Positions 23,265-30,277 of a stretch of 47,939 bases of DNA are shown in pieces (positions within the stretch are counted from its first letter, which is position 1; each line of letters opens with the position of its first letter). Both the position numbers and the translations under genes were made by a program. The notes beneath the pieces are model-generated. The model saw nothing but the letters and a program-made list of their open reading frames with translations. It did no database searches and was not told where the DNA came from. The stretch is taken from positions 1 through 47,939 of IMG/VR virus record IMGVR_UViG_3300025101_000038, one strand, 5' to 3'. The DNA comes from a virus.

Positions 23265-23582
23265 TTATTTTGAAAGTTTTTCTACTATCTCGATAAATCC
23301 ACGGTCGACATCGTATTTGATGTCTTGGTAAGCGTACCTTCGTGACTCAAGTGCTTCACGTACAGTCTTCTTATTGAAGTCTAGTACACGCTCTTGATTA
23401 TGTGTCACTCTAGGTATTTTACCAGTTGTGACTATAAAGTGGTCAGGATTATACTTTCCTGGCTTTATAACCTTTTCACCAGACTTAGCAATCTCTGCTA
23501 GGTTGGTTGCGACAGCTAACTTTATGTTAGCTACCTTTTTAGTTGTGGCAGGTTTAACTACCTTCTTAACACTTTTTTTCAT
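23265..23582 (-). CDS. Basic protein with recurrent TVxE...DIxY module
   Basis: 105 residues. N-terminal 35 residues are Lys/Ala/Val-rich (KKSVKKVVKPATTKKVANIK), histone-tail-like. The C-terminal half (TGKIPRVTHNQERVLDF, KKTVREALE, QDIKYDVDRGFIEI) is the fullest version of a module shared with 16651, 26726, 16173 and 15560. Its own TTTACT promoter lies at 23625-23653. Likely a nucleic-acid-binding early protein; inference. Confidence 0.75.
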   Translation of the reverse strand: MKKSVKKVVKPATTKKVANIKLAVATNLAEIAKSGEKVIKPGKYNPDHFIVTTGKIPRVTHNQERVLDFNKKTVREALESRRYAYQDIKYDVDRGFIEIVEKLSK

Positions 23583-23624
23583 ATCTGCTCCTAAGTTTTG
23601 AGTTATTAATTAAAAAGTTAAGTA

Positions 23625-23653
23625 AGCATAACTTACTAGATATAGAAAGTAAA
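23625..23653 (-). promoter_or_regulatory. Promoter TTTACT-N17-TATGCT
   Basis: -35 at 23648-23653, -10 at 23625-23630, for the 23265-23582 gene. AGTAAGC/CTTACT arms surround the -10. Confidence 0.7.
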
Positions 23654-23654
23654 G

Positions 23655-23677
23655 CTCGATCATATTATGATGCCTTT
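23655..23677. repeat. Early dyad element (GATCATATTATGATG)
   Basis: ATCATA/TATGAT arms followed by GCC, similar to the intercistronic elements, just upstream of the promoter of the 23265 gene. Confidence 0.5.
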
Positions 23678-23681
23678 CTTG

Positions 23682-23768
23682 TTAAATTAAATATATCTCT
23701 AGATTATATACCAAGACAATAAGACACATTCCCATGATAAGTATAATAAGATCTCTTATATCTATCAT
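23682..23768 (-). CDS. 28-residue single-pass membrane peptide
   Basis: Begins MIDIRDLIILIMGMC; residues ~7-21 are a continuous hydrophobic helix. Its ATG overlaps the stop of the 49-residue gene as ATGA and follows AGAGGA at 8 bases. No homologue known to me. Could be a small toxin-like or holin-like membrane peptide. Confidence 0.5.
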   Translation of the reverse strand: MIDIRDLIILIMGMCLIVLVYNLEIYLI

Positions 23769-23914
23769 CTTCCTTGTCCTCTATATGCTTTATAAGACCT
23801 TCTCTTATTTTTATTCATAGTCGAGAAACCTACATTGCCTCGACCTTGAGAAGTTTTCTTACCACGTGATCCGCACTTCGGCACATGGGCAGTAGTTCCT
23901 AATCTTATTTTCAT
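23765..23914 (-). CDS. 49-residue basic protein
   Basis: Read from ATG 23914, which overlaps the upstream stop as ATGA, to TGA 23765. Begins MKIRLGTTAHVPKCGSRGKK and ends YKAYRGQGR. Similar short basic proteins with KTSQGR and STMNKNKRRSYK-type blocks are common in marine phages (recalled). Likely RNA- or DNA-binding. Confidence 0.7.
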   Translation of the reverse strand: MKIRLGTTAHVPKCGSRGKKTSQGRGNVGFSTMNKNKRRSYKAYRGQGR

Positions 23915-24420
23915 AAGTATTTACTCCTTATGGTATCAGTAGCTGTACATTTTTCACATAGAAACAAGCCGTGCTCTTTGACTACGGCTGGTGCGTCACA
24001 ATTATCACAGTACATTTGGGTATTGTTTATATAGTCCTCAATACGTTTTACAAGTATTTTAGCACGTTTATTACGACCCCACGCTCCAGTTTTAACAGGT
24101 AAATCTAAAGCTTTACATATCTCAGCGAGAAATTCCATATTATTTACGGCTATAACTTCGTCCATAGGTTTATCATCTTTACCATATATTTGACCGTTAA
24201 ACAACGCAAACATATCGAGAGGATTACTTTTATGAATTTTAGTGACATATTCGACAAACCTATCAGGGACACCTACCTTCCTAAAAAAGCTAGGGTGGAA
24301 AAAGCCGTAGCCATCAGCTACGACACACTCCTGTGCCCAGTCATAGATAGATCGTTTTACATCACGAGCCATAAAATAATATTCAACATCATCACTAGTA
24401 TTTAAGTTTTTATATTTCAT
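23911..24420 (-). CDS. Early protein with C-terminal zinc ribbon
   Basis: 169 residues. The C-terminus has YCDNCD (138,141) and LCEKC (155,158), a four-Cys ribbon. The helical middle includes NNMEFLAEICKALDLPVKTGAWGRNKRAKILVKRIEDY, which looks like a SAP-type helix pair for DNA binding. Probably a DNA-binding regulator or replication accessory protein. Confidence 0.7.
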   Translation of the reverse strand: MKYKNLNTSDDVEYYFMARDVKRSIYDWAQECVVADGYGFFHPSFFRKVGVPDRFVEYVTKIHKSNPLDMFALFNGQIYGKDDKPMDEVIAVNNMEFLAEICKALDLPVKTGAWGRNKRAKILVKRIEDYINNTQMYCDNCDAPAVVKEHGLFLCEKCTATDTIRSKYL

Positions 24421-24476
24421 ATTACTCCTTATTTATAAACCTTTATTTTAGTAAACATCAAAGTGAGATAAAAGCA

Positions 24477-24665
24477 TCAATCCTTTTTCTTCATTTTTCT
24501 TTTATATTCATCACGCATTATCATTGTTATTTCTTTCATGTTTTCAGTAGTATAGGGTGCATCGCCTAAGAATTCATAAGACATATCAGGTAGTTCATTA
24601 GAGCCTTTGTATTTGTTGTTCCAGTTTTCCTTTTTATTTTTGTTCCAGTTCTTCCTTTTACTCAT
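24477..24665 (-). CDS. Small basic Asn/Lys-rich protein
   Basis: 62 residues, strongly basic at both ends (KRKNWNKNKKENWNNKYKG and KRKMKKKD) around an acidic centre. The gene sits after a structured leader and terminator. No family recognised; composition suggests RNA binding. Confidence 0.65.
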   Translation of the reverse strand: MSKRKNWNKNKKENWNNKYKGSNELPDMSYEFLGDAPYTTENMKEITMIMRDEYKRKMKKKD

Positions 24666-24672
24666 TGGTTGA

Positions 24673-24800
24673 CCTGCTGTGTAAGATTAACTGCCTTATA
24701 AAAACCCTTAAAAATATAAAGGGTGCGTCTACGCAGTGTCACACACATCTTACTTTGGTTCTCACTCCAGCAGGCAAAAGCAGAGGAGGATTGCAGACGC
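24673..24800 (-). ncRNA. Structured leader with alternative folds (possible switch or attenuator)
   Basis: One fold has a stem of 24725-24730 with 24795-24800 (GCGTCT/AGACGC on the coding strand), closing a three-way-like junction just before a terminator. A second long-range pairing joins 24673-24679 with 24768-24774 (CCTGCTG/CAGCAGG) and 24681-24685 with 24749-24753 (GTAAG/CTTAC). The two pairings cross, so they exclude each other or form a pseudoknot. It lies in the 138-base gap before the 24477 gene. No known riboswitch class recognised; the element is a proposal. Confidence 0.4.
24699..24724 (-). terminator. Rho-independent terminator inside the leader
   Basis: ACCCTT/AAGGGT stem (24704-24709 with 24719-24724, 9-base AT loop) followed by TTTTAT on the coding strand; 34 bases before ATG 24665. 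Confidence 0.6.
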
Positions 24801-24803
24801 TTC

Positions 24804-25355
24804 TTAAAAAACATTCTTATACCTCTCGTATAGTTCTTCTCTTTCGTTTACCAATTGTTTGTAATCTTTTACTTTGAAATTATCATAGTATTTTGTTTTT
24901 TGTAGCTTTCTGCTTTCATGTACTAAATCACTAAGCTTCTGGACAAAGATCATAGGATACGGTCCAACTTCCTCGTCATTGTATGCATTAGTACCGAACA
25001 GCTCAATACCTTCTTCGGTATCATCAGGGTGGCTACCCATTATAAATATGTCTTTTTTCCATAAGATACATTGATTTTGTTTAGTTATGAAATTATTAAA
25101 CTCAGTAAATGACCTTTCGTTAAAGGTACTGACGAGTATAAGAATATCCTCTTTATGATGATCAAAAGTAGGAATAAATTTTTCGTAGAAAGACTCAGAA
25201 AATAAACTTGTATTTATTTCTATTCTAGCCCTGTCCTCATGTAATGCTTTAGCAGCATATGGGCACACAGGCAACCAATCTAATAACTCGTTCGGTTTAG
25301 CTAAAAATTCGTAAACCCAACAATGTATATCTTTTTCAATCTTCGATGATAACAT
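24804..25355 (-). CDS. Conserved phage protein of unknown function
   Basis: 183 residues: WVYEFLAKPNELLDWLPVCPYAAKAL (~13-38) with a conserved-looking CPYA, then alternating strands and helices and a Lys/Glu-rich C-terminal coiled segment. The WLPVCPYA motif recalls DUF1415-type proteins, but only weakly. It overlaps the upstream gene by 20 bases. Confidence 0.6.
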   Translation of the reverse strand: MLSSKIEKDIHCWVYEFLAKPNELLDWLPVCPYAAKALHEDRARIEINTSLFSESFYEKFIPTFDHHKEDILILVSTFNERSFTEFNNFITKQNQCILWKKDIFIMGSHPDDTEEGIELFGTNAYNDEEVGPYPMIFVQKLSDLVHESRKLQKTKYYDNFKVKDYKQLVNEREELYERYKNVF

Positions 25356-25617
25356 CCTCGAGTACTCCTTCCTTATTTACTCGTACACTGTGTGAGAAAC
25401 CTTTTTCTTCAGGTTTATGCTCTGTCATAGCTTTAGAAAACTCGGGACTTATATAGCCCCTATTTTCTAATTTTTGGTTATTTTGTATTACTTGTGCTAT
25501 GCGTTTAGCATAACTATTGGGGTCAGCTATAAATTGGTAAGACTCTTGATTACCTTGAGAGTCCCAACCTGTTTCAGTATAACCTTCCTCTGTGACTTTA
25601 AATTTAAAATATGTCAT
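25336..25617 (-). CDS. Small protein, unknown
   Basis: 93 residues, beta N-terminus (YFKFKVTEEGYTETGWDSQGN), helical middle, acidic end. GGAGG site. No family recognised. Confidence 0.65.
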   Translation of the reverse strand: MTYFKFKVTEEGYTETGWDSQGNQESYQFIADPNSYAKRIAQVIQNNQKLENRGYISPEFSKAMTEHKPEEKGFSHSVRVNKEGVLEDVIIED

Positions 25618-25650
25618 AAGTTCCTCCGTTTAATTATATTTAATTAAGTA

Positions 25651-25675
25651 TAGCTAGGATGTATTATCATCACTA
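25651..25675. repeat. Early dyad element 11 (degenerate)
   Basis: AGTATAGCTA, then GATG/CATC arms and TAGC; it covers the last codons of the terminase-like gene. Confidence 0.45.
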
Positions 25676-26172
25676 GCATTTTTCGTTATTATCCTTTGCT
25701 CCTCTTCTTCTAGTTCTTCAGGCTCCACTTCTATTATCTTGCCAGCAGGTAATACACCACCTGTATCATAATATAGTTGCTTCATACGTTCAAGCACTTC
25801 TTCTTTTGACATGGTATCTACTCTGTTTACAGTAAGTTCACTTCTGTTTACATATAGACCTGCAGCTTTACCACGAGCCACCTCTGCTGTTACTGCTGCA
25901 GAGAAAGCGTTATTACGCATAGCACCGTCACGAATATCTTTTAAATCCTTTAAATGAGTTCCTAAACTAAGTTCTGCTTTATCTGCAGCTTTTTCTTGTA
26001 ACTCACCTATTCTCTTTTGAACTAATGGATTGTCTTTACTCGTTAGCACTGTACCAGCTTTCCCTGCATTCTTCTCGCTATACCCAGCGTGTTTTGCAGC
26101 ATCTTTTTTACTCATGCCTTTAGCGACATTTTGAGCAAACTTTTCTTGTTTTGGTGTTAGCTTATCCGCCAT
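25654..26172 (-). CDS. Terminase small subunit-like protein
   Basis: 172 residues. Residues 5-60 (LTPKQEKFAQNVAKGMSKKDAAKHAGYSEKN ... VQKRIGELQ in order) match the helix-turn-helix of Terminase_2/P22-like small subunits; the middle is helical for oligomerisation and the C-terminus acidic (EPEELEEEEQ). It would recognise the packaging site and load TerL. It is 12 kb from terL and in the early block, which is unusual. A phage DNA-binding regulator with the same HTH is the alternative. Confidence 0.7.
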   Translation of the reverse strand: MADKLTPKQEKFAQNVAKGMSKKDAAKHAGYSEKNAGKAGTVLTSKDNPLVQKRIGELQEKAADKAELSLGTHLKDLKDIRDGAMRNNAFSAAVTAEVARGKAAGLYVNRSELTVNRVDTMSKEEVLERMKQLYYDTGGVLPAGKIIEVEPEELEEEEQRIITKNASDDNTS

Positions 26173-26405
26173 ACTCTAAACTGTGTCATACCATCTTCAA
26201 ATACTTTTCTGGTGGTAAACTTTTTATCGTTTCTTCTACAGTATTGACTTAAAGCCACTCTCATTTTTTGAACTAGTGTTGGCTCAAAAACAACTGCATA
26301 ACTGTCACCAATGTCCATCTTATGGTAATTATACTTGTTATTTCTCGGACCATCATAATTTTCAGGTATGGGTACATTCTTTTCAAAGTCCATACTATGC
26401 CTCAA
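26157..26405 (-). CDS. Small conserved protein, unknown
   Basis: 82 residues: MDFEKNVPIPENYDGPRNNKYNYHKMDIGDSYAV in pieces, then a helix VQKMRVALSQYCRRNDKKFTTRKV and a C-terminal strand (MTQFRVWRI). Proteins with this IGDSF/Y...YxxxxxxKFxxR pattern are common in phages (recalled), function unknown. Overlaps both neighbours. Confidence 0.65.
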   Translation of the reverse strand: MRHSMDFEKNVPIPENYDGPRNNKYNYHKMDIGDSYAVVFEPTLVQKMRVALSQYCRRNDKKFTTRKVFEDGMTQFRVWRIS

Positions 26406-26724
26406 CTATGTCAAGTTTTTCCCAGCTGTTCCAGTCAACATCAATAATAGTTCTTTCCTGACCTGTTCCAGGAATATATATTGACGCTCTAATATGTGGA
26501 GCAACTTTTTCACCTTGAGCATGCTCATGTATCATAAGGGCAGTCATAGGAAACTTAACCTCATTAATATCCATGTGCATTTTTTCTAGCTCTTTAATTA
26601 AGAAAGGTTTGAGTTTAGTTTCATCGAGTTGTCGATTATACTCGTTCTCTCTACCCTTTTTAATTATATTTTGCAGCTGTTTAAAGGTTGCTACTTTACC
26701 TTTTAGAGACATCGCTCTAGCCAT
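26395..26724 (-). CDS. Conserved protein, unknown
   Basis: 109 residues, basic helical N-terminus then beta region ending in an acidic tail. Tight spacing (1 base to the gene upstream, overlap downstream). No family recognised. Confidence 0.6.
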   Translation of the reverse strand: MARAMSLKGKVATFKQLQNIIKKGRENEYNRQLDETKLKPFLIKELEKMHMDINEVKFPMTALMIHEHAQGEKVAPHIRASIYIPGTGQERTIIDVDWNSWEKLDIVEA

Positions 26725-26725
26725 A

Positions 26726-27286
26726 TTACACCTCTTCTGCGTATTTGGATTTTACGTCATACTTTATATCACCTAGTTTTAGATCACTGTGTTTTTCTAA
26801 CAACTCAGCAACGGTTAGTTCACCAGTGTAATAAAGTTGTCTGGTTTTATTTTTATCAGATGAAGGAACTTTATCAGTAGCTTTCACCTTACTCTCCATG
26901 TTAATGCTTGACACACGAACCACTTTCTTCTGCACAGGTTTCCTAAACGTAGGTTTCTTTACTACGTTTGAGTGAAACGCTACAGAGTGTGGGTCAAAGT
27001 CAGAGTCATTAGGCTCTTTAGCCAGTGGTAGAAGTAATTTATAGAGTTTTCTGCATGCGTCTTGTTTATCTTTGTACTTAAACTTTTTCAAGTTATGGCA
27101 CTCAATAATTTTATCTAGATGTTCCACAGTAAACCATGAAGGATAGGCAAATTTATTAGGGTCACCTAATATAAGTGAGCCACCTCTAATTCTACCTGAC
27201 TTTACACTGTTCACACGTACTACTCTTTTGTAAGTATTACTTATTGGTGTATCTAGAACAAATACTATAGCTTCTTCGTCTAACAT
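26726..27286 (-). CDS. Early protein with C-terminal TVxE...DIxY module
   Basis: 186 residues. The first ~110 residues are mixed and basic (SGRIRGGSLILGDPNKF, KFKYKDKQDACRKLYKLLLPL). The last 45 (KATDKVPSSDKNKTRQLYY, LTVAELLEKH, GDIKYDVK) carry the recurrent module. It has a TTTACT promoter and only a ~14-base leader. Function unknown. Confidence 0.7.
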   Translation of the reverse strand: MLDEEAIVFVLDTPISNTYKRVVRVNSVKSGRIRGGSLILGDPNKFAYPSWFTVEHLDKIIECHNLKKFKYKDKQDACRKLYKLLLPLAKEPNDSDFDPHSVAFHSNVVKKPTFRKPVQKKVVRVSSINMESKVKATDKVPSSDKNKTRQLYYTGELTVAELLEKHSDLKLGDIKYDVKSKYAEEV

Positions 27287-27307
27287 AATTACTTAAAATA
27301 AAAGCTA

Positions 27308-27336
27308 AGCATATATAACAATAAGTTAAAAGTAAA
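27308..27336 (-). promoter_or_regulatory. Promoter TTTACT-N17-TATGCT
   Basis: -35 at 27331-27336, -10 at 27308-27313; expected start ~27301, leader about 14 bases before ATG 27286. Confidence 0.65.
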
Positions 27337-27366
27337 GGATAATGTAAAATTCTTGTTAAAAAAATT

Positions 27367-27657
27367 TTAGTGAAGACTGTCTTCTTCGTCTCTAAAATCA
27401 GTTCCGAAATGATAACTCAAAGCAAGATCCATTGCGGAATGCATCACCTCTCTTAAATTATCTTCTTCAAATACATGACCACTTGGTACAGTGGTTTCAA
27501 AAAAATCTATAGCTGATTGAACAGCAGCAAATAAAAATGCTGCAGGCACCACGCTATCTGGTGCTTCTATATTTTCTGATATGTGTTTTGACTCTTCGAC
27601 AAGAAGCCGAGCTAACTCTTCAGTTAGCTCAGACATCTCGTCGAAAGTCATAGCCAT
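27367..27657 (-). CDS. Small acidic protein, unknown
   Basis: 96 residues, helical, many Glu/Ala (MSELTEELARLLVEESKHISENIEAPD). Overlaps the DUF932 gene start/stop by one base, so it is co-translated with it. No family recognised. Confidence 0.7.
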   Translation of the reverse strand: MAMTFDEMSELTEELARLLVEESKHISENIEAPDSVVPAAFLFAAVQSAIDFFETTVPSGHVFEEDNLREVMHSAMDLALSYHFGTDFRDEEDSLH

Positions 27658-28685
27658 TATGCAGCTTTGGCATACTCCAGAGCTTTTGATATAGCTTTCT
27701 GCTTAAGTGATGCACGACTACCAAACCACGCATTATGTAATGCTGCGTCTCTGTCATGACCCCACTTATGATCAACTATAAAAGTGACAGCATTAGCAGC
27801 ACCCCACCAAGTACCCTTAGAGGACTTGAGGTTAGCTCCTGGCTGTTCTTCTAAAGCTTGATGTACCATTGCTGGTACACGCTTAAACTCATCAACCATT
27901 GATTGACGTGTTGCTATAGCTTTTATATCACTCATTTGCTCCATATTCTTTTGCTGTTCCAATAATTCTGGTTGAAATAGCTCAGATATATATGATACTA
28001 CATTTTGTGACGTATAGTTCTTAGAACTTAAGAACTCGGCAGACTCTTTAAAGTCTTTCATACGATCACCAGCGATACCTAGTGCTTCCTCTGCAGACTT
28101 AAATACATCCGCATCAAGAGCCGTTAAATGAGGCATCTTAAATGAAGGTCTAGTCTTATCTGCTAAAGCATAGGTAAGAGTGTTGTTACAAACTACCCTA
28201 ATAGGTGTAAACCTAATCTCGTTAGCTTTGCCCCACTTATGAGATACAGAAACTAGTAAATAACCTAGTACTCTGTCATCTCCAGGAAGCGTAAAACCAT
28301 CATTGATTTTAGCTAAGCCCCAGACTTGTTCACCACCTTTTAAGGCACCAGCTGTATCCATCGACATATCGCCTACGCTAGTAAATTTCTCAAAAAATTT
28401 AAAAGCGTCAGCATTTTGTGACGGTACAAACTTTGGACCACAAGGACCAAAGGTTTTGTTATCACTATCTCTTACTAGAACGTAATAATCATTAACAGGT
28501 ATAACCTCTTTACTATTATCTACGCTTGGCTCAGAGTGTGTGAATAAATGCCTTTTACTTACTGTCCAATCAAGTCCAGCAGCAACTAGCATTTCATCAG
28601 GGGTAAGGTTATCTTCAACCTTAACACCTAATCCGTGCCAGGGAACTTCCCCAGCATAAGCCATTGTTTCTACGGCATGTGCCAT
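27657..28685 (-). CDS. DUF932 protein
   Basis: 342 residues. The start MAHAVETMAYAGEVPWHGLG is the hallmark of the DUF932 (phage/plasmid-like TIGR03299) family; other blocks fit, such as VVCNNTLTYALAD (~170) and the C-terminal TWWGAANAVTFIVDHKWG ... AWFGS. Common in phages and plasmids; function unknown, possibly DNA or replication related. GGAGG site. Confidence 0.85.
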   Translation of the reverse strand: MAHAVETMAYAGEVPWHGLGVKVEDNLTPDEMLVAAGLDWTVSKRHLFTHSEPSVDNSKEVIPVNDYYVLVRDSDNKTFGPCGPKFVPSQNADAFKFFEKFTSVGDMSMDTAGALKGGEQVWGLAKINDGFTLPGDDRVLGYLLVSVSHKWGKANEIRFTPIRVVCNNTLTYALADKTRPSFKMPHLTALDADVFKSAEEALGIAGDRMKDFKESAEFLSSKNYTSQNVVSYISELFQPELLEQQKNMEQMSDIKAIATRQSMVDEFKRVPAMVHQALEEQPGANLKSSKGTWWGAANAVTFIVDHKWGHDRDAALHNAWFGSRASLKQKAISKALEYAKAA

Positions 28686-28737
28686 AATTACCTCCTTTTA
28701 ATAAAAGTTAAAAGTTAGGGGTACTATAAGCTAATGA

Positions 28738-29145
28738 CTACGAGATAATAGCATGTTCTTTAAGAACATTAACAAGTAGATCAAGCCAATGATCAAAAGT
28801 CATCACACATTTTATGTCAGAATTTTTATACTTATTATTAATATAATTAATAGGTACAACGACTCTTATAGGTTGTCTATCAAACTTATATATAAGTATA
28901 GGTATTTGATCGTCAGCAGATTTTAAAACTTGATTCCACCATGCATCTTTATACCAACTACCTTCTCTATATCTTTTACATTCAATAACGTGTAGAGGAA
29001 TAGTTAAATCGCCTTTGTCTTTTTCTTGATACTGTTCAAGGTTTCTTTTACAAACATAATCAATGTTATGCTCACTAAGGAAAGCGTTAAGTTTCTTAGC
29101 AATATCACGTTCAAATGATGCCCCTTTATTCCTTACATTGATCAT
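28738..29145 (-). CDS. PDDEXK-family endonuclease
   Basis: 135 residues. NKGASFERDI (Glu12), GDLTIPLHVIECKRY (Asp46, Glu55-x-Lys57) form the PD-(D/E)XK active site as in Holliday-junction resolvase and restriction-type nucleases. It may resolve replication or packaging intermediates, or cut host DNA. Overlaps the next gene upstream by 20 bases. Confidence 0.75.
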   Translation of the reverse strand: MINVRNKGASFERDIAKKLNAFLSEHNIDYVCKRNLEQYQEKDKGDLTIPLHVIECKRYREGSWYKDAWWNQVLKSADDQIPILIYKFDRQPIRVVVPINYINNKYKNSDIKCVMTFDHWLDLLVNVLKEHAIIS

Positions 29146-29368
29146 CTATCACCTCTATATCTGCTGTAGTTTCTATCACAACTCTAGCACCACAGGGCAG
29201 GATGGGTTTATCATTACCCCCATACCTGACTGTGCTTTCCCCTAAAATTTTAACTGCGTGACAGTAAGTATTGTTCTTTCCTTCTTTTATAGTAATGACT
29301 GGCTCGTCAGTGCCGTGTTTCAAATTAGCTTTTATTTTGTGTTGATTCACGTGAATGTATTTCTTCAT
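29126..29368 (-). CDS. Small conserved phage protein, unknown
   Basis: 80 residues: HVNQHKIKANLKHG, PVITIKEGKNNTYCHAVKILG, VRYGGNDKPILPCGARVVIET are blocks of a widely found phage protein (recalled) with predicted beta-barrel character. Function unknown. Overlaps both neighbours (20 and 44 bases). Confidence 0.7.
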   Translation of the reverse strand: MKKYIHVNQHKIKANLKHGTDEPVITIKEGKNNTYCHAVKILGESTVRYGGNDKPILPCGARVVIETTADIEVIDDQCKE

Positions 29369-29591
29369 CTTGTATCATATCTCTCTTTTGTCTGGGCGTG
29401 TAACCTAAAGCCCAGCAATTTATTACTATAAGTTTTTTCTTTGTGTCTGAATAACTGTTCCAATCTCTTATTTCTTCTTCCGTACGACCACAACCTTTAC
29501 ATATACGAGTACCAAATTGAGTCACTGAACAAGTACCCACACATGGAGAACTAGACAAGCTTGTTGTTCGATGTAGAGATCTCTGAACCAT
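29325..29591 (-). CDS. DUF1289 protein
   Basis: 88 residues. SPCVGTCSV...CKGCGRTEEEIRDW (Cys at ~17, 21, 31, 34) is the DUF1289 metal-binding pattern, usually a short standalone protein of unknown function in proteobacteria. Overlaps the upstream gene by 41 bases; no other Met is available for a later start. Confidence 0.8.
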   Translation of the reverse strand: MVQRSLHRTTSLSSSPCVGTCSVTQFGTRICKGCGRTEEEIRDWNSYSDTKKKLIVINCWALGYTPRQKRDMIQDEEIHSRESTQNKS

Positions 29592-29871
29592 TTTTACTTT
29601 TTATGAGTCGTATACCATTTTCCCTGAGCCATCCTCTCAATACATCATTATGTATATCTGGATATCTTTCTTTGACTTTTTTGCAGACCTCATTATATAC
29701 TCTTAAACCCTTGTAGTAATCACTATGTCCTAACCTGCACATACGAATTATTTGCCATACCCTCTGTTTTGTAATTTTATATTTCATACCTATCTCCTCT
29801 AAAGTAGCATCAGAATTTTTGTATATCATATAGATATTGAAGTACATTCTTTTTTTATCTTGCCGTTTCAT
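29551..29871 (-). CDS. Helix-turn-helix protein, sigma region-4-like
   Basis: 106 residues. ATLEEIGMKYKITKQRVWQII (~22-42) closely follows the sigma-factor region 4 HTH pattern (TLEEIG...IT..RV.QI). No region 2 is present. It could redirect host RNA polymerase through the -35 box or act as a repressor; both are inference. Coupled to the nucleotidyltransferase gene. Confidence 0.7.
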   Translation of the reverse strand: MKRQDKKRMYFNIYMIYKNSDATLEEIGMKYKITKQRVWQIIRMCRLGHSDYYKGLRVYNEVCKKVKERYPDIHNDVLRGWLRENGIRLIKSKNGSEISTSNNKLV

Positions 29872-30277
29872 TTGTTATATTCTCCCTTAAAGAAGTACTA
29901 GAAAATTCATGTTGTCTAGAGTTATAATAAATTTCTTTATTAGAGCATGAGTTATTAAACTCTGTCCAACCAGTAAATGCTTTTTCTTTATATTCCTCCC
30001 CTATTATTCTTATATCCCACCTTACCATATTCAGTAGGTTCAATAAATCTTGCTCTGTTTCATAACAAATTATTTCGTCCACATATCTACAACCTTTTAA
30101 TTGTATTTGTCTTTCTATCAAACTTTGCACAGGTTTATTTTTATTTGATCTTTCTACGCTAGGGTCAGTGTGTAGTCCTACAATTAAATAGTCACAGACA
30201 CCTTTAGCTTCTTCTAACATAGCAACATGTCCTGCGTGCAATAAATCAAAAGCACTAAATGTTATACCTATCTTCAT
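29855..30277 (-). CDS. Cytidylyltransferase-like nucleotidyltransferase
   Basis: 140 residues. MKIGITFSAFDLLHAGHV (HxGH at 14-17), a Rossmann-type core, and a C-terminal FSSTSLRE (the ISSTxIR equivalent) identify the TagD/glycerol-3-phosphate cytidylyltransferase family: CTP plus a phosphate compound gives a CDP-alcohol. In a phage it could feed envelope, glycan or DNA-modification chemistry; substrate unknown. ATG overlaps the polymerase gene stop (ATGA). Confidence 0.85.
   Translation of the reverse strand: MKIGITFSAFDLLHAGHVAMLEEAKGVCDYLIVGLHTDPSVERSNKNKPVQSLIERQIQLKGCRYVDEIICYETEQDLLNLLNMVRWDIRIIGEEYKEKAFTGWTEFNNSCSNKEIYYNSRQHEFSSTSLRENITNETAR

Noticed and set aside
24725-24800. tRNA-like shape: 7-bp acceptor-like stem and 76-base length
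   Set aside because: No T at position 8, no D-arm and no TTC-type T-loop on either strand. The stem is better explained as part of a structured leader.
17870-25675. CRISPR-like series of repeats
   Set aside because: The repeats are hairpins at gene junctions separated by whole genes of differing length, not by uniform spacers, and no cas genes are present.
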